A DNA stretch of 44,245 nt from Erythrobacter sp. WG (GCF_026586795.1 NZ_JAPFGY010000029.1:1-44245), one strand, 5' to 3'. Numbered from the stretch's first letter, positions 32,050-42,244 are shown. The notes: generated from the letters alone by a model not told the origin. Translations and numbers: made by a program.

Positions 32050-33920
32050 TGGCGACGGTGCTGCGCACCCCCGCCGCCGCCCGCGCCGAGGCTCTGGTCG
32101 AGCGGGTCGGCGATGCGCCGCTGCTGACCCTGGGCGAGGGGCGCGAGCCGGGGGTGGAGCGGCCAACGACCCGTGCACTTGCCGAGGAACCGTCCCGCGC
32201 GCTCGCGCTATCGGATGTCATTGCGGTCCGCTCCGGTCCGGGTGAGGCGCTGATCCGGCTGGCCTACCGCCTGGGGGTGCCGGGTCACGCGCTCAGCCAA
32301 CCGTTCCGCCGCCCGCAGGCGCCGCGCCTGCTGGCGACGGTCGAGACCCCCAACCGCGGCGACCGCGCCGGGGGCACGGCCCTGCGTGCCGGGCACTTCC
32401 TCATCCAGGCGACGCGCCTGCCGATCGCGAGCTTCGATTTCGGCCCCGCCGCCCGCCACGCGCCCGGCGTCGAGCGCGTGGTGCATGGTTTCGGCTGGCT
32501 TGCCGATCTCGCCGCCGCCACGGCGCGGGCGGATGGCGCCGCCATCGCCGAGCGGATCGCCACCCAATGGCTGCGCGCCAACGCCGCTCCGGGGAAGGGC
32601 GCGGCGTGGGAGGTGGAGATCGCCGGGCTCAGGCTCCTCGCCTGGCTGGTCCATGCCCCGCTGGTCCTCGGCGGGCAGGACAAGGGCCTGCGCGCCCGGC
32701 TGCTCGCCGCGATCGCCGAGACCGCCGGCTGGCTCGACCGCCGCGCGCCCGCGGAGCCCGCCGGATTCGGCCAGGTGGCGGCGTGGGCCGGGATCGTGGC
32801 GGCGGGCCTGCTCCTGCCCCAGGGCAAGCCGCGGCGGCTCTATGGCGAGGCGGGACTGGTGAAGGCACTGGGCGACATGGTCGGCGAGGACGGCGGCGTG
32901 CTGTCACGCTGCCCCGCCGCGCAACTCGACGCGGTCCGACTGCTCACCGATCTCCTCGCCTGCTACGATGCGATGAAGCTCGCGCCCCCGCCCGCGCTTG
33001 GCGTCATGCGCGAGCTGCTGGTGCCGCCGCTGCTGGCCCTGCGCCACGGCGACGGGTCGCTGGGCAGCTGGCAGGGCCAGGGCGCGATCCCCGCCGAGCG
33101 CGTCGCCGCCGTGATCGCGGCAAGCGGCGTGCGCACCCGCCCGCTCGCGCAGGTCGGCGGTTGGGGCTATTCGCGCGCCAAGGCGGGCGACACGCTGCTC
33201 CAGTTCGACACCGCCCCGCCCCCGCGCAGCAAGCACGCGCGCACCGGCTGCGCCTCAACGCTGGCCTTCGAACTGAGCGATGGGCCGCAGCGGATCGTGG
33301 TCAATTGCGGCGGCGCGGCGCTGGCCGGCGGGCAGGTGCCCGCCCGCATCGGCCAGGGCCTGCGCGCCACCGCGGCCTTCTCCACGCTGGTGCTCGACAA
33401 CGCCAATTCCACCGCCGTGCTGCTCCATGGCCAGCTCGGCAAGGGCGTGGAGACCGTCGAGATCGACCGCCGCATGGTCCCCCGCCGGGGCCGCGAGGCG
33501 ACCCGGATCGAGGCCGCGCATGATGGCTATGCCGGGCGCTTCGGCCTGACTCATCGCCGCATCCTGACCCTTTCGGGCGACGGGACGGAGCTCGCGGGCG
33601 AGGACCTCCTCGTGCCCTCGAGCAAGAACGGCAAGCGCGGTAAGATCGGCTTCGCGATCCGCTTTCACCTCGGCCCCGGGGTGGAGGTGCAGCTCTCCTC
33701 CGACCGGCGCGGGGCCAGCCTGCTGCTTCCCGACGGTCGGCTCTGGCAATTCCGCATGGGCGGCGATAGGGCGAGCGCCGGCGAGATCACCCTGTCTGCC
33801 GAGGACAGCCTGTGGGTCGATGGCGAAGGCCGCCCGCACGCCACCGAACAGCTGGTGATCGAGGGATTGGCATTGCGCAGCGGGGGGCAATTCTCCTGGC
33901 TGCTGAGGAAGACGGGGTAG
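32049..33920 (+). CDS. Heparinase II/III family protein
   Basis: 623 residues. The N-terminal half is an alpha/alpha barrel of helical pairs ([61 protein letters not shown]). The C-terminal half is a beta-sandwich with the family stretch [31 protein letters not shown] and [22 protein letters not shown]. Heparinase II/III domains are polysaccharide lyases for uronic-acid-containing glycans. No signal peptide is seen, so a cytoplasmic or otherwise atypical location is possible, and the glycan is unknown. Its position between rpe and purH, coupled to rpe by TGATG, is odd for a glycan-degrading enzyme but resembles arrangements I associate with other Alphaproteobacteria. Confidence 0.85.
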   Translation: MATVLRTPAAARAEALVERVGDAPLLTLGEGREPGVERPTTRALAEEPSRALALSDVIAVRSGPGEALIRLAYRLGVPGHALSQPFRRPQAPRLLATVETPNRGDRAGGTALRAGHFLIQATRLPIASFDFGPAARHAPGVERVVHGFGWLADLAAATARADGAAIAERIATQWLRANAAPGKGAAWEVEIAGLRLLAWLVHAPLVLGGQDKGLRARLLAAIAETAGWLDRRAPAEPAGFGQVAAWAGIVAAGLLLPQGKPRRLYGEAGLVKALGDMVGEDGGVLSRCPAAQLDAVRLLTDLLACYDAMKLAPPPALGVMRELLVPPLLALRHGDGSLGSWQGQGAIPAERVAAVIAASGVRTRPLAQVGGWGYSRAKAGDTLLQFDTAPPPRSKHARTGCASTLAFELSDGPQRIVVNCGGAALAGGQVPARIGQGLRATAAFSTLVLDNANSTAVLLHGQLGKGVETVEIDRRMVPRRGREATRIEAAHDGYAGRFGLTHRRILTLSGDGTELAGEDLLVPSSKNGKRGKIGFAIRFHLGPGVEVQLSSDRRGASLLLPDGRLWQFRMGGDRASAGEITLSAEDSLWVDGEGRPHATEQLVIEGLALRSGGQFSWLLRKTG

Positions 33921-33930
33921 GTTTCAACCG

Positions 33931-35532
33931 ATGAACGACAACGTGATCCGCCGGGCGCTGCTGTCAGTGTCCGACAAGACCGGCTTGGCCGACCTCGGCG
34001 CGGCGCTGGCGGCGCGGGGCGTCGAGCTGGTCAGCACTGGCGGCACGGCCAAGGCCCTGCGCGATGCGGGGCTGACGGTGAGGGACGTCTCCGACCTCAC
34101 CGGCTTTCCCGAAATGATGGACGGGCGGGTGAAGACCTTGCACCCGAAGGTCCACGGCGGACTGCTGGCGCTGCGCGACAACCCCGAACACGTCGCGGCG
34201 ATGGACGCGCACCAGATCGGCGCGATCGACGTCGTGGTGGTCAACCTCTACCCCTTCGAGGCGACTGTGGCGAAGGGCGCGAGCCGCGCGGAGGTGATCG
34301 AGAATATCGACATCGGCGGGCCCTCGATGGTGCGCTCGGCGGCGAAGAACCACGGCTTCGTGACGATCCTCACCGACCCCGCCGATTACGCGACCCTCCT
34401 TGCTGAGATGGACGCGAACGGCGGCGCGACCACGCAGGCCTTCCGCACCCGCATGGCGGGCAAGGCCTATGCCCGCACCGCCGCCTATGACGCCGCGATC
34501 GCGAGCTGGTTCGCCTTCTCGCCCGCCGCCTCGGACGAGCCGACGCTGTTCCCCGAGACCCTCCCCCTCGCCTTCCGGCGCGCCGACACGCTGCGCTATG
34601 GCGAAAACCCGCACCAGAACGCCGCCATCTACGTGCCGCAGGTGGCGGGCACCGCCGGGGTCCCGCAGGCGGCGCAGCTCCAGGGCAAGGAACTGAGCTA
34701 CAACAACCTCAACGACGCCGATGCGGCGCTGGAACTCGCCGCCGAATTTGCCGGGCAGGAGCCTGCCGTGGTGATCGTCAAGCACGCCAACCCCTGCGGT
34801 GTCGCGCAAGGCGGCTCCTTGCTCGCCGCATGGGAAGCGGCGCTGGCGTGCGACTCGGTCTCGGCGTTCGGCGGGATCGTCGCGGTCAACACCGAGCTCG
34901 ACGCCGCGACCGCCGAGGCCATTTCCGCGATCTTCACCGAGGTGGTGATCGCGTCGTCTGTCTCGGCCGAAGCGCGCGCAATCTTCGCCAGGAAGAAGAA
35001 CCTGCGCCTGCTCGAATGCGGCGCCCTGCCGAACCCGCGCCGGGGCGGCCTGGCCTTGAAGACCATCGCCGGAGGCGTGCTGATCCAGTCGCGCGACAAC
35101 GGCGCGATTGCGGCGGATGACCTCAAGATCGTGACGAAGCGCGCCCCGACAGAGCAGGAGTTGAAGGACTGCCTGTTCGCCTGGACCGTCGCGCGCCACG
35201 TCAAGTCGAACGCCATCGTCTATGCCAAGGACGGCGCGACGGCGGGGATCGGCGCGGGCCAGATGAACCGCCGGGATTCCGCGCGCATCGCGGCGATCAA
35301 GGCGAAGGAAGCCGCCGAATCCCATGGCTGGCCCGCCCCCCGCACCGTCGGCAGCGCGGTCGCCTCGGACGCATTCTTCCCCTTCGCGGACGGCTTGCTC
35401 GCGGCAGCGGAAGCGGGGGCGACGGCGGTGATCCAGCCGGGCGGCTCGATCCGCGACGACGAGGTGATCGCCGCCGCCGATGCAGCGGGCCTGGCAATGG
35501 TCTTCACGGGAATGCGGCATTTCCGGCATTGA
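33931..35532 (+). CDS. purH: Bifunctional AICAR formyltransferase / IMP cyclohydrolase
   Basis: 533 residues, standard length. The N-terminal MGS-like IMP cyclohydrolase domain has [31 protein letters not shown], and [19 protein letters not shown]. The C-terminal AICAR transformylase has [36 protein letters not shown] (catalytic Lys-His-Ala-Asn) and [14 protein letters not shown]. It makes the last two steps of IMP synthesis. It starts 10 bases after the heparinase stop, so it is in the same transcript. Confidence 0.97.
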   Translation: MNDNVIRRALLSVSDKTGLADLGAALAARGVELVSTGGTAKALRDAGLTVRDVSDLTGFPEMMDGRVKTLHPKVHGGLLALRDNPEHVAAMDAHQIGAIDVVVVNLYPFEATVAKGASRAEVIENIDIGGPSMVRSAAKNHGFVTILTDPADYATLLAEMDANGGATTQAFRTRMAGKAYARTAAYDAAIASWFAFSPAASDEPTLFPETLPLAFRRADTLRYGENPHQNAAIYVPQVAGTAGVPQAAQLQGKELSYNNLNDADAALELAAEFAGQEPAVVIVKHANPCGVAQGGSLLAAWEAALACDSVSAFGGIVAVNTELDAATAEAISAIFTEVVIASSVSAEARAIFARKKNLRLLECGALPNPRRGGLALKTIAGGVLIQSRDNGAIAADDLKIVTKRAPTEQELKDCLFAWTVARHVKSNAIVYAKDGATAGIGAGQMNRRDSARIAAIKAKEAAESHGWPAPRTVGSAVASDAFFPFADGLLAAAEAGATAVIQPGGSIRDDEVIAAADAAGLAMVFTGMRHFRH

Positions 35533-35610
35533 CGGCGCTGTCCCCACGCGCCTCTCGTCCCGGGCGCGGCACGGCCTGCCTTCGCCCCTGGCAGTAGCAG
35601 CTTTTTTTCA

Positions 35611-35649
35611 GCCATTTCGTAACCAGGTTAGGGTAGAGCCCGAAATGGC
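35611..35649. repeat. Nested inverted repeat downstream of purH
   Basis: GCCATTTCG (35611-35619) pairs with CGAAATGGC (35641-35649). Inside the 21-base loop, TAACC-A-GGTTA (35620-35630) is a second perfect palindrome. A T run (35602-35608) precedes it. It could be an operator cluster or a structured leader of the small gene at 35725, or part of purH termination. No known family is recognised. Confidence 0.55.
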
Positions 35650-35724
35650 CTTGTCGCCTCGTTCAGCCCCGCGCAATCCGGCGCCGGGCAAGCAGGCGCA
35701 CCACACGTGATCGACGAGCTTTCC

Positions 35725-35913
35725 ATGCGCCTCTTCTCGCCCGACCTCTATCGCAGCTTCGGCATCGGCTTCGCCCTCGGGGCGCTGCTGATCGTCGTCG
35801 GCGTCAATGCGCACGAGACGGGCGGCGCGGTGGCTTCGCCCGCGCAGGCGGCCGAGCTCATCAAGGCACCGGCCCCGACGGCGGAGTTCGCGATCGCGCC
35901 TGTCGAAGGCTGA
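35725..35913 (+). CDS. Small membrane protein upstream of msrA
   Basis: 62 residues from ATG 35725 (68 from GTG 35707). GACGAG lies a few bases ahead of the ATG. The protein is MRLFSPDLYRSFGIGFALGALLIVVGV followed by a short periplasmic tail (NAHETGGAVASPAQAAELIK), i.e. one membrane helix with N-in orientation. I do not recognise a family, but similar short proteins are common in sphingomonads. It ends 4 bases before msrA and is probably co-transcribed with it. Confidence 0.6.
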   Translation: MRLFSPDLYRSFGIGFALGALLIVVGVNAHETGGAVASPAQAAELIKAPAPTAEFAIAPVEG

Positions 35914-35917
35914 TCCC

Positions 35918-36598
35918 ATGCACAAGATTGCTGCCCTGCTCGCCGCCGGTTCGCTGGCGCTGAGCGCCTGCGCCGGTCCTGCCATCGCCGAGGAACCGGT
36001 CAATGCCCCCGCCGCCACCCGCCTCGCCAAGGAACAAAAGGGCCTCAAGACCGCGATCTTCGCGGGCGGCTGCTTCTGGGGCGTCGAGGGCGTGTTCAGC
36101 CACGTCAAGGGCGTCACCGGCGCGGTGTCGGGCTACCACGGCGGCACCGCCAAGAGCGCGAGCTACGAGGTCGTCTCGAGCGGCCTTACCGACCATGCCG
36201 AGGCGGTGAAGATCACCTATGATCCTTCGGTGGTGCGCTACGATCAGCTGCTGCAGGTGCTCTTCTCGGTGGTCGCCGATCCGACGCTGAAGAACCGCCA
36301 GGGCCCGGACGTCGGCACCCAGTATCGCGCCGCGATCATCCCGACCAATGCCGAACAGGCCGCCGTCGCCAAGGCCTACCTTGCGCAGATGGGCAAGTCG
36401 GGCGTGTGGTCGAAGCCGATCGTCACGGGGATCGAGAGCTACAAGACCTTCTACCCGGCCGAAGCCTATCACCAGGACTTCATGCTCAAGAACCCGAAGC
36501 ACGGCTACATCACGCGCTGGGACGCGCCCAAGGTGGCGGCCTTGAAGCGGATGTTCCCGGCGTTGTACCGCGCGAGCTTCCTCAAGGACGCGGGCTGA
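35918..36598 (+). CDS. msrA: Peptide-methionine (S)-S-oxide reductase, exported
   Basis: 226 residues. The MsrA core is complete: AIFAGGCFWGVEGVF with catalytic Cys52, GYHGGTAKSASYEVVSSGLTDHAEAV, and the C-terminal AYHQDFMLKNPKHGYI. It reduces methionine-S-sulfoxide in proteins. Unlike standard cytoplasmic MsrA it begins with a signal peptide (MHKIAALLAAGSLALSAC), with either a lipobox at Cys18 or a signal peptidase I site near AIAEE, so it should act in the periplasm or on the outer membrane. No downstream resolving Cys is present; only Cys18 and Cys52 are in the protein. It is 43 bases ahead of a Zur-like gene. Confidence 0.92.
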   Translation: MHKIAALLAAGSLALSACAGPAIAEEPVNAPAATRLAKEQKGLKTAIFAGGCFWGVEGVFSHVKGVTGAVSGYHGGTAKSASYEVVSSGLTDHAEAVKITYDPSVVRYDQLLQVLFSVVADPTLKNRQGPDVGTQYRAAIIPTNAEQAAVAKAYLAQMGKSGVWSKPIVTGIESYKTFYPAEAYHQDFMLKNPKHGYITRWDAPKVAALKRMFPALYRASFLKDAG

Positions 36599-36641
36599 GC
36601 ACACGCTGGCGCAAGCGGGCCGGACACACTATATCGGGCTC

Positions 36642-37106
36642 ATGGGCCAGCACGCACACAGCCACCACGAACATTCGGGCGAAGACCTCCTCGTCGAGGC
36701 GGCGCGCGCACTCGTCGCCGCCGGTGAGCAGTGGACGAGTATGCGCGAGGCCGTCTTCGCCGAGCTTGCGCGGCACGATCGCCCGGTTTCGGCCTACGAC
36801 ATCGCCGACAACCTGTCGGCCGCGCGCGGCAAGCGGGTGGCGCCCAACTCGGTCTACCGCATCCTCGACGTGTTCGTGGCGAACAACCTCGCAATGCGCG
36901 TGGAGAGCGCCAACGCTTTTCTCGCCAACACCCATCCGGGATGCGCACACGACTGCATCTTCCTCGTCTGCGACGAATGCGGCGAGGCCGCCCATGTCGA
37001 TGACGAGGAGGTGAGCCGCGCGGTCCGCGCCATCGCCTCGGCCCGCCAGTTCAAGGCGGAACGCCCGGTGCTCGAGATCAGGGGGCTGTGCCGGGCCTGC
37101 GCCTGA
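36642..37106 (+). CDS. Fur-family metalloregulator, Zur-like
   Basis: 154 residues with a His-rich opening ([17 protein letters not shown]). The winged helix region contains [34 protein letters not shown]. The C-terminal dimerisation domain has [22 protein letters not shown] and closes GLCRACA, providing the two Cys pairs (CxxC twice) of the structural zinc site of Zur-type Fur proteins. The His-rich tail and the Cys layout favour zinc sensing over iron. It probably represses zinc-uptake genes; no zinc transport genes are in the window. Targets cannot be deduced from this sequence. Confidence 0.87.
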   Translation: MGQHAHSHHEHSGEDLLVEAARALVAAGEQWTSMREAVFAELARHDRPVSAYDIADNLSAARGKRVAPNSVYRILDVFVANNLAMRVESANAFLANTHPGCAHDCIFLVCDECGEAAHVDDEEVSRAVRAIASARQFKAERPVLEIRGLCRACA

Positions 37107-37173
37107 ACCGAAGGCCCCCGCAACGCCATCCCTTCATCGACAGGCCCGAATTCCCCGTGTAAGGCCGAGCGTT

Positions 37174-39102
37174 ATGACTCAACCGCCTTACACTCCCCTG
37201 CTCGATCAGGTTGACACTCCGGACGACCTGCGCCGCCTCAAGCCCGAACAGCTCCGCCAGCTCGCCGACGAATTGCGTGCCGAGATGATCGACGCGGTCA
37301 GCGTCAGCGGGGGCCATCTCGGCTCCGGTCTCGGCGTGGTCGAGCTGACCGTCGCCCTGCACTATGTCTTCAACACGCCCGAGGACAAGCTGGTCTGGGA
37401 CGTCGGGCACCAGTGCTACCCGCACAAGATCATCACCGGCCGGCGGAATCGCATCCGCACCTTGCGCCAGGGCGGGGGCCTCAGCGGCTTCACCAAGCGG
37501 TCCGAGAGCGAATATGACCCCTTCGGCGCGGCGCACTCCTCGACCTCGATCAGCGCGGCGCTGGGCTTTGCCATCGCCAACAAGCTGAAGGGCGCGCCGG
37601 GCCGCGGCATCGCGGTGATCGGTGACGGCTCGATGAGCGCCGGCATGGCCTACGAGGCGATGAACAACGCGGCGCAGGCGGGCAACCGGCTGATCGTGAT
37701 CCTCAACGACAATGACATGTCGATCGCCCCGCCCGTCGGGGGCCTCTCGGCCTATCTTGCGCGGATGGTGTCGTCCTCCGAATATCTCGGCATCCGCAGC
37801 CTTGCGAGCCGCGCGGTCAAGAAGATGAGCCGCCGCCTCCACGACACTATCGGGAAGGCCGAGGAATTCACCCGCGGCATGGTGACCGGCGGGACCCTGT
37901 TCGAGGAATTGGGCTTCTACTACGTCGGCCCGATCGACGGGCACAATCTCGACCACCTGCTCCCCGTGCTCGAGAACGTGCGCGACACCTCGGAAGGCCC
38001 GGTGCTGATCCACGTCGTCACCGAGAAGGGCAAGGGCTACGCCCCGGCCGAAAACTCGGCGGACAAGTACCACGGCGTGCCAAAGTTCAACGTCATCACC
38101 GGCGAGAAGGCCAAGAGCAACCCCAGCGCGCCCGCCTACCAGGACGTGTTCGGCAACACGCTGACGAAGCTCGCCGAAACCGACGACCGGATCGTCGCGA
38201 TCACCGCGGCCATGCCGAGCGGTACCGGGGTCGACAAGTTCGCCAAGGCGCACCCGGCGAGGAGCTTCGACGTGGGCATCGCCGAACAGCACGCGGTGAC
38301 CTTCGCCGCCGGCCTCGCCGCGCAGGGGATGCGGCCCTTCGCCGCGATCTATTCGACCTTCCTCCAGCGCGCCTATGACCAGGTGGTGCACGACGTGTGC
38401 ATCCAGAACCTGCCCGTGCGCTTCGCCATCGACCGCGCTGGCCTTGTCGGCGCCGACGGGGCAACCCATGCGGGAAGCTTCGACATCGCTTATCTCGCCA
38501 CCCTGCCGAACATGGTGGTGATGGCCGCCGCGGACGAAGCGGAGCTGGTCCACATGACCTACACCGCCGCCGAGTACGACGAGGGCCCGATCGCCTTCCG
38601 CTACCCGCGCGGCAACGGCACCGGCGTGCCGCTCCCCGAGGTTCCGCAGAAGCTCGCGATCGGCAAGGGCCGGATCATCCGTGAAGGCACCAAGATCGCG
38701 ATCCTCTCGCTCGGAGCGCGGCTCGAGGAGGCCAAGAAGGCGGCCGACACGCTCGAGGCCAAGGGGCTCTCGACCACCGTCGCGGACCTGCGCTTTGCCA
38801 AGCCGCTCGACGAGGAGCTGATCGCCCGCCTGATGCGCACCCACGAGGTGGTCATTACCGTCGAGGAAGGCGCGATCGGCGGGCTCGGCGCGCACGTGCT
38901 GACCTTCGCGAGCGACGAGGGCCTGACCGATACCGGCCTCAAGGTGCGCACGCTGCGCCTGCCCGACACCTTCATCGACCACGACGATCCGGTGAAGCAG
39001 TACGACGAGGCCGGCCTCAACGCGCCGCACATCGTCGCCGCGGTGCTCAAGGCGCTGAAGCACAACAGCGCCGCGATCGAGACCGAGGAAGTGCGGGCCT
39101 AG
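37174..39102 (+). CDS. dxs: 1-deoxy-D-xylulose-5-phosphate synthase
   Basis: 642 residues. The TPP-binding parts are present: [37 protein letters not shown], and [19 protein letters not shown]...[12 protein letters not shown]. The transketolase pyrimidine domain has [18 protein letters not shown] with the catalytic Glu, [21 protein letters not shown], and [10 protein letters not shown]. The enzyme condenses pyruvate and glyceraldehyde-3-phosphate to DXP, the entry step of the MEP isoprenoid pathway, which also feeds carotenoids and quinones. Its stop shares CTAG with that of the convergent mlaA-like gene. ATG 37174 follows 67 bases of spacer. Confidence 0.97.
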   Translation: MTQPPYTPLLDQVDTPDDLRRLKPEQLRQLADELRAEMIDAVSVSGGHLGSGLGVVELTVALHYVFNTPEDKLVWDVGHQCYPHKIITGRRNRIRTLRQGGGLSGFTKRSESEYDPFGAAHSSTSISAALGFAIANKLKGAPGRGIAVIGDGSMSAGMAYEAMNNAAQAGNRLIVILNDNDMSIAPPVGGLSAYLARMVSSSEYLGIRSLASRAVKKMSRRLHDTIGKAEEFTRGMVTGGTLFEELGFYYVGPIDGHNLDHLLPVLENVRDTSEGPVLIHVVTEKGKGYAPAENSADKYHGVPKFNVITGEKAKSNPSAPAYQDVFGNTLTKLAETDDRIVAITAAMPSGTGVDKFAKAHPARSFDVGIAEQHAVTFAAGLAAQGMRPFAAIYSTFLQRAYDQVVHDVCIQNLPVRFAIDRAGLVGADGATHAGSFDIAYLATLPNMVVMAAADEAELVHMTYTAAEYDEGPIAFRYPRGNGTGVPLPEVPQKLAIGKGRIIREGTKIAILSLGARLEEAKKAADTLEAKGLSTTVADLRFAKPLDEELIARLMRTHEVVITVEEGAIGGLGAHVLTFASDEGLTDTGLKVRTLRLPDTFIDHDDPVKQYDEAGLNAPHIVAAVLKALKHNSAAIETEEVRA

Positions 39103-40085
39103 CGCCCCTCGTCGCCGGCCCCGGGTCCGCGCTTGAGGCCCTCGGGCATCGCGGGCGCTGGCTGGGCGGGCAGAGGAATGCTCCCCGGGATCACATAGGG
39201 CTCCGGCGGCGGGTCGCCCCTCAGCGCGGCGATCTCGCGGCGGCGGCGGGCGAGATAGCTGTTGCGGCGCGCCACATAGGGATCGTCCGAGGCCTTGATC
39301 GCCGCGAGCTCCTTGTCGTCGCGCAGGCGCGAATCGAGGCTGTTCACGGCGAAGTAGAAGAGCCCGTAGGCGGGCCGGTTGAAGGGACTGCCGATCAGCA
39401 CCGGCAGCAGCGCCTGGTCGAGCGTCACGCCGATCTGGTCGCGCACCGTCGTCGGCCCGGTGATCGGCACATAGAGGTAAGGGCCCGGCCCGATGCCGTA
39501 ATAGCCCATCGTGTTGGCAAAACCGTTGCGGCGGTAAGGGATGCCGATACCCGGCTTGGCCGCGACGTCGATCAGCCCGCCGATGCCGATGGTCGAGTTG
39601 ATGGCAATGCGGCCGAGCACGCCCAAGGCCTTTCCGACCTTGCCCTGCAGCAGGAAGTTGAGAGCGTTGCCCGGCTCGCCGAAATTGCGCACGACGTTGC
39701 CGAGCCCGTCGCGGATCGGCTGCGGCAGCACGTCGCGATAGGCGTAGGCGATCGGTTCCACGATAAGCCGGTCGACCACCACGGCGGCGTCGTAGCTGAT
39801 TTCGTTGAGGCGCTCGACCGGGTCGATGGCCGGGGGGCCGTAGGTGCCCTCGACAACGATCTCCTCGAGCGGCCTGTCGGCATCCGGGGTCTCGTCGGGC
39901 TCGGGCGCGTCCTCCTGGCCCGAGGGCGGGGGCGGGGGCGGCAGGTCCTGCACCTCGGCGAGGTTCCAGACGATCGGCATGACCTGCGGCGGCGGCGCGA
40001 TGACCGGATCGGGAGCCGGAGCGGTGACCGCAAGCACCGCGCCGAGCAGCGGCGATGAGGTCGCAAGCAGGGCCAAGCCAGACAT
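39099..40085 (-). CDS. mlaA: MlaA/VacJ family phospholipid-transport protein (no lipobox)
   Basis: 328 residues. The MlaA core is clear: [102 protein letters not shown], and [11 protein letters not shown]. MlaA sits in the outer membrane and removes mislocalised phospholipid with the Mla system. Normally it is a lipoprotein, but this reading frame contains no Cys at all, so it lacks a lipobox; the start may be wrong or the anchoring different. An extended Pro/acidic segment ([20 protein letters not shown]) follows the N-terminal hydrophobic region. The C-terminal tail is Pro-rich. It converges on dxs, sharing CTAG. Confidence 0.88.
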   Translation of the reverse strand: MSGLALLATSSPLLGAVLAVTAPAPDPVIAPPPQVMPIVWNLAEVQDLPPPPPPSGQEDAPEPDETPDADRPLEEIVVEGTYGPPAIDPVERLNEISYDAAVVVDRLIVEPIAYAYRDVLPQPIRDGLGNVVRNFGEPGNALNFLLQGKVGKALGVLGRIAINSTIGIGGLIDVAAKPGIGIPYRRNGFANTMGYYGIGPGPYLYVPITGPTTVRDQIGVTLDQALLPVLIGSPFNRPAYGLFYFAVNSLDSRLRDDKELAAIKASDDPYVARRNSYLARRRREIAALRGDPPPEPYVIPGSIPLPAQPAPAMPEGLKRGPGAGDEGR

Positions 40086-40211
40086 CCCGGTCCTTTCCGT
40101 AAAGCCCGCAAGAATGACAGGCCGATCCCATGGCCAGGCGATTCTTGCCCTTTGCCCACCCGCCCTATACGCAAATTGCTCCGAGCCATCAAAGAGGCAT
40201 CATTCCCGACA

Positions 40212-41009
40212 ATGTCCCTGATCCACATCACCCACGAGGGCCCCGTCACCATCCTCACGCTCGACCGGGCGGAGAGCATGAACCCGCTCGGGGCGCCCGG
40301 CGACGGCGATGAATTCGTGCGCGTCGCCAATGCCGTCAATCGCGACATGGATTGCCGGGTGGTGATCCTCACCGGCGCGGGGCGGGCCTTCAGCGCGGGC
40401 GGCGACATCAAGGCGATGCGCGACAGGACCGGGACATTCGGCGGCGCAACCCCGGCGATCTCGGACGGCTACCGCGACAATATCCACCAGATGCTGCGCG
40501 CGCTTTATGGCCTGCGCGTGCCGGTGATCGCGGCGGTAAACGGCCCGGCGATCGGCTTGGGCTGCGACGTCGCCTGCCTCGCCGACATCCGCATCGCCAG
40601 CGAGAGCGCGAAGTTCGGGGTGACCTTCCTCAAGCTCGGCATCATCCCCGGCGACGGTGGCACCTGGATCCTGCCCCGCGTGATCGGCATGAGCCGCGCG
40701 GCCGAGCTGTTCTACACCGGCGACGTGATCGACGCCGCGACCGCCGAGGCGTGGGGCCTCGTCAGCCGTGTGGTGGCGCCGGACGCGCTGATGGACGAGG
40801 CGCGCGCGCTCGCGGGGCGGATCGCGCAGCTTCCCCCCCACGCGCTCAGGCACACCAAGAACCTGCTGCGGCAGGGCCAGCAGACCAGCTACGACACCGC
40901 GCTCGAGCTTGCCGCCAACACCCAGGCGATGATGCACACGACCGCCGACCATGCGGAAGGCGTCGCGGCGCTGATCGAGAAGCGGCCCGCGGTGTTCAGG
41001 GGCGAGTGA
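40212..41009 (+). CDS. Enoyl-CoA hydratase/isomerase family protein
   Basis: 265 residues from ATG 40212 (MSLIHITHEGPVTILTLDRAES). Crotonase signatures: VVILTGAGRAFSAGGDIKAM, with the GGDIK oxyanion-hole region; VIAAVNGPAIGLGCDVACLADIRIAS; and FLKLGIIPGDGGTWILPRVIG, where the Gly-rich loop has Asp at a usual catalytic position. The C-terminal part is AEAWGLVSRVV. The superfamily hydrates or isomerises enoyl-CoAs in beta-oxidation and related paths; the specific substrate is open. The long upstream frame (from 40152) is not conserved. It converges on the NnrU gene with adjacent stops. Confidence 0.9.
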   Translation: MSLIHITHEGPVTILTLDRAESMNPLGAPGDGDEFVRVANAVNRDMDCRVVILTGAGRAFSAGGDIKAMRDRTGTFGGATPAISDGYRDNIHQMLRALYGLRVPVIAAVNGPAIGLGCDVACLADIRIASESAKFGVTFLKLGIIPGDGGTWILPRVIGMSRAAELFYTGDVIDAATAEAWGLVSRVVAPDALMDEARALAGRIAQLPPHALRHTKNLLRQGQQTSYDTALELAANTQAMMHTTADHAEGVAALIEKRPAVFRGE

Positions 41010-41687
41010 TCAGCCGAGCCACCTGAAGACGCCGGCGGGGATGCCCGCCTGCCAGAGGTGTAGCCCCTGCGCGACGAGCCACAGCACCGTGCCGGCGACG
41101 AGCGGCACGGCTCCCACCATCGGAAGCCGGCCGAGCCGCGGCCAGTAGGTGGTGCGGCTCTCCCACTCCGCCCAGGCGTCGCCCATCAGGACCTTCTTCT
41201 TGCCGTCCTGAAACCTTGCGCCGACCAGCGCGAGGATGCCGATTGCGACGGCGGTGATCATCGTCCGGGTGCTCCAGAACAGCACCAGGTGCGAGATCGC
41301 CCAGAGGCCGATCCCCCACATCATCGGGTGTCGCGTCACCTTGAACACGCCGCGCGGCGCGCTGCGGGCCTGCGCCTCCGCCTGCGGGGTGGGCATCGCC
41401 GGGTTGCCGATCAGCGAGCCCGCCAGCAGGATCATCGCCGGCCAAGTGATGAGCGTCGCCGCGATCCAGCCGATCTCGCCCGCGCCCGGCAGGTCGGCGG
41501 GCGGCGCGGCGATGAAGGCGAAATAGACCCCCGCGAGCGTGGCAAAGCTCACCGCCGTGTAGGCGAGCGAGAAGCCCTTCTCCCCCAGGGCCTGGACCAT
41601 CGGCGCGCGCAGCGGGTGGGACATGGCGAAATGCGAGCCGACGAAGGCGGCATTGGCCGCGGCGAGTGTGACGAGTGCCCCGTTCAT
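41010..41687 (-). CDS. NnrU family membrane protein
   Basis: 225 residues with about six membrane segments: ALVTLAAANAAFVGSHFAMSH, LAYTAVSFATLAGVYFAFI, IGWIAATLITWPAMILLAGSL, and further ones through ISHLVLFWSTRTMITAVAIGILALVG and VPLVAGTVLWLVAQ. The family marker FKVTRHPMMWGIGLWAISHLV resembles the isoprenylcysteine-methyltransferase-like RHP motif shared by NnrU and NnrU-like proteins. The original NnrU was found near nitrite/nitric oxide reductase genes; no denitrification genes are here, so the role is unclear. Inner membrane location. Confidence 0.87.
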   Translation of the reverse strand: MNGALVTLAAANAAFVGSHFAMSHPLRAPMVQALGEKGFSLAYTAVSFATLAGVYFAFIAAPPADLPGAGEIGWIAATLITWPAMILLAGSLIGNPAMPTPQAEAQARSAPRGVFKVTRHPMMWGIGLWAISHLVLFWSTRTMITAVAIGILALVGARFQDGKKKVLMGDAWAEWESRTTYWPRLGRLPMVGAVPLVAGTVLWLVAQGLHLWQAGIPAGVFRWLG

Positions 41688-41730
41688 GGCGCGCAGAGTA
41701 TCATGACCGAATCCGCGCGCCTAGCCGTGG

Positions 41731-42186
41731 TCAGGACGGCACGATCCCGGTCGGCACGATGGTCGCCTGCGCGACCGCGACGTGGACGGGCTCCGCACCC
41801 TCGCTCTCCGCCCAGACGTCGGCACGCACCACCACCTGCCGCTTGCCCGCCTTGACGACCTGCCCGCGGGCGCGCAGCCGCTCTCCCTTGGCGGGGCGCA
41901 GGAAGTCTATGGTGTAGCCGCCCGTCACCACGTCGCCCGCGACCGAGGCTCCCGCCCAGGCGCAGGCATTGTCCGCCATCAGCCCGACGATCGCGCCGTG
42001 GGCGTAGCCGTGGTGCTGGGTCATCTCGGGGCGCAGCGTCAGGGTGAGCTCGCTCGTCCCCTCCCACACCGTCACCGGCTCGACGTCGAGCCACGTCGAG
42101 AAGCCCGACCGGCCGATCGCGACCTTGCGCATGTAGGCGATCGATTCCTCGGGCGAGGCGAAGCGGTTGGGCAGGACGGCGTTCAT
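41731..42186 (-). CDS. PaaI-type hotdog thioesterase
   Basis: 151 residues with a single hotdog fold. The motif MTQHHGYAHGAIVGLMADNACAWAG carries the HGxAHGG-like helix start with Asp in 'LMADNA' as probable catalytic acid. GGYTIDFLRPAKGERLRARGQVVKAGKRQVVVRADVW and the closing ATIVPTGI strand follow. Such enzymes hydrolyse acyl-CoA thioesters in the cytoplasm; the substrate is unknown. It is divergent from an HxlR-type regulator, with two similar palindromes in between (42200-42216 and 42245-42259), so this gene is a likely target of that regulator. Confidence 0.86.
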   Translation of the reverse strand: MNAVLPNRFASPEESIAYMRKVAIGRSGFSTWLDVEPVTVWEGTSELTLTLRPEMTQHHGYAHGAIVGLMADNACAWAGASVAGDVVTGGYTIDFLRPAKGERLRARGQVVKAGKRQVVVRADVWAESEGAEPVHVAVAQATIVPTGIVPS

Positions 42187-42199
42187 CGCGGGCTCCTCA

Positions 42200-42216
42200 C
42201 GTCTGCAATGCAGACG
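42200..42216. promoter_or_regulatory. Operator-like palindrome 1 (thioesterase/HxlR intergenic)
   Basis: CGTCTGCAATGCAGACG is a perfect 7-base inverted repeat around AAT. It shares GTCTG...CAGAC with palindrome 2; the two centres are 44 bases apart, about four helical turns. It lies 14 bases upstream of the thioesterase start. Confidence 0.75.
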
Positions 42217-42244
42217 TTATGCCGCTTGCCATCGGCCCGCGCAA

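Noticed and set aside
35576..35608. Rho-independent terminator of purH
   Set aside because: The stem (CTGCC/GGCAG) is only 5 bp and separated from the T run by seven bases; too weak to assert.
37078..40131. A 1017-residue minus-strand frame opposite dxs
   Set aside because: Low-complexity and His/Arg/Gly-rich antisense of dxs and out of frame with the mlaA-like gene; no domain seen.
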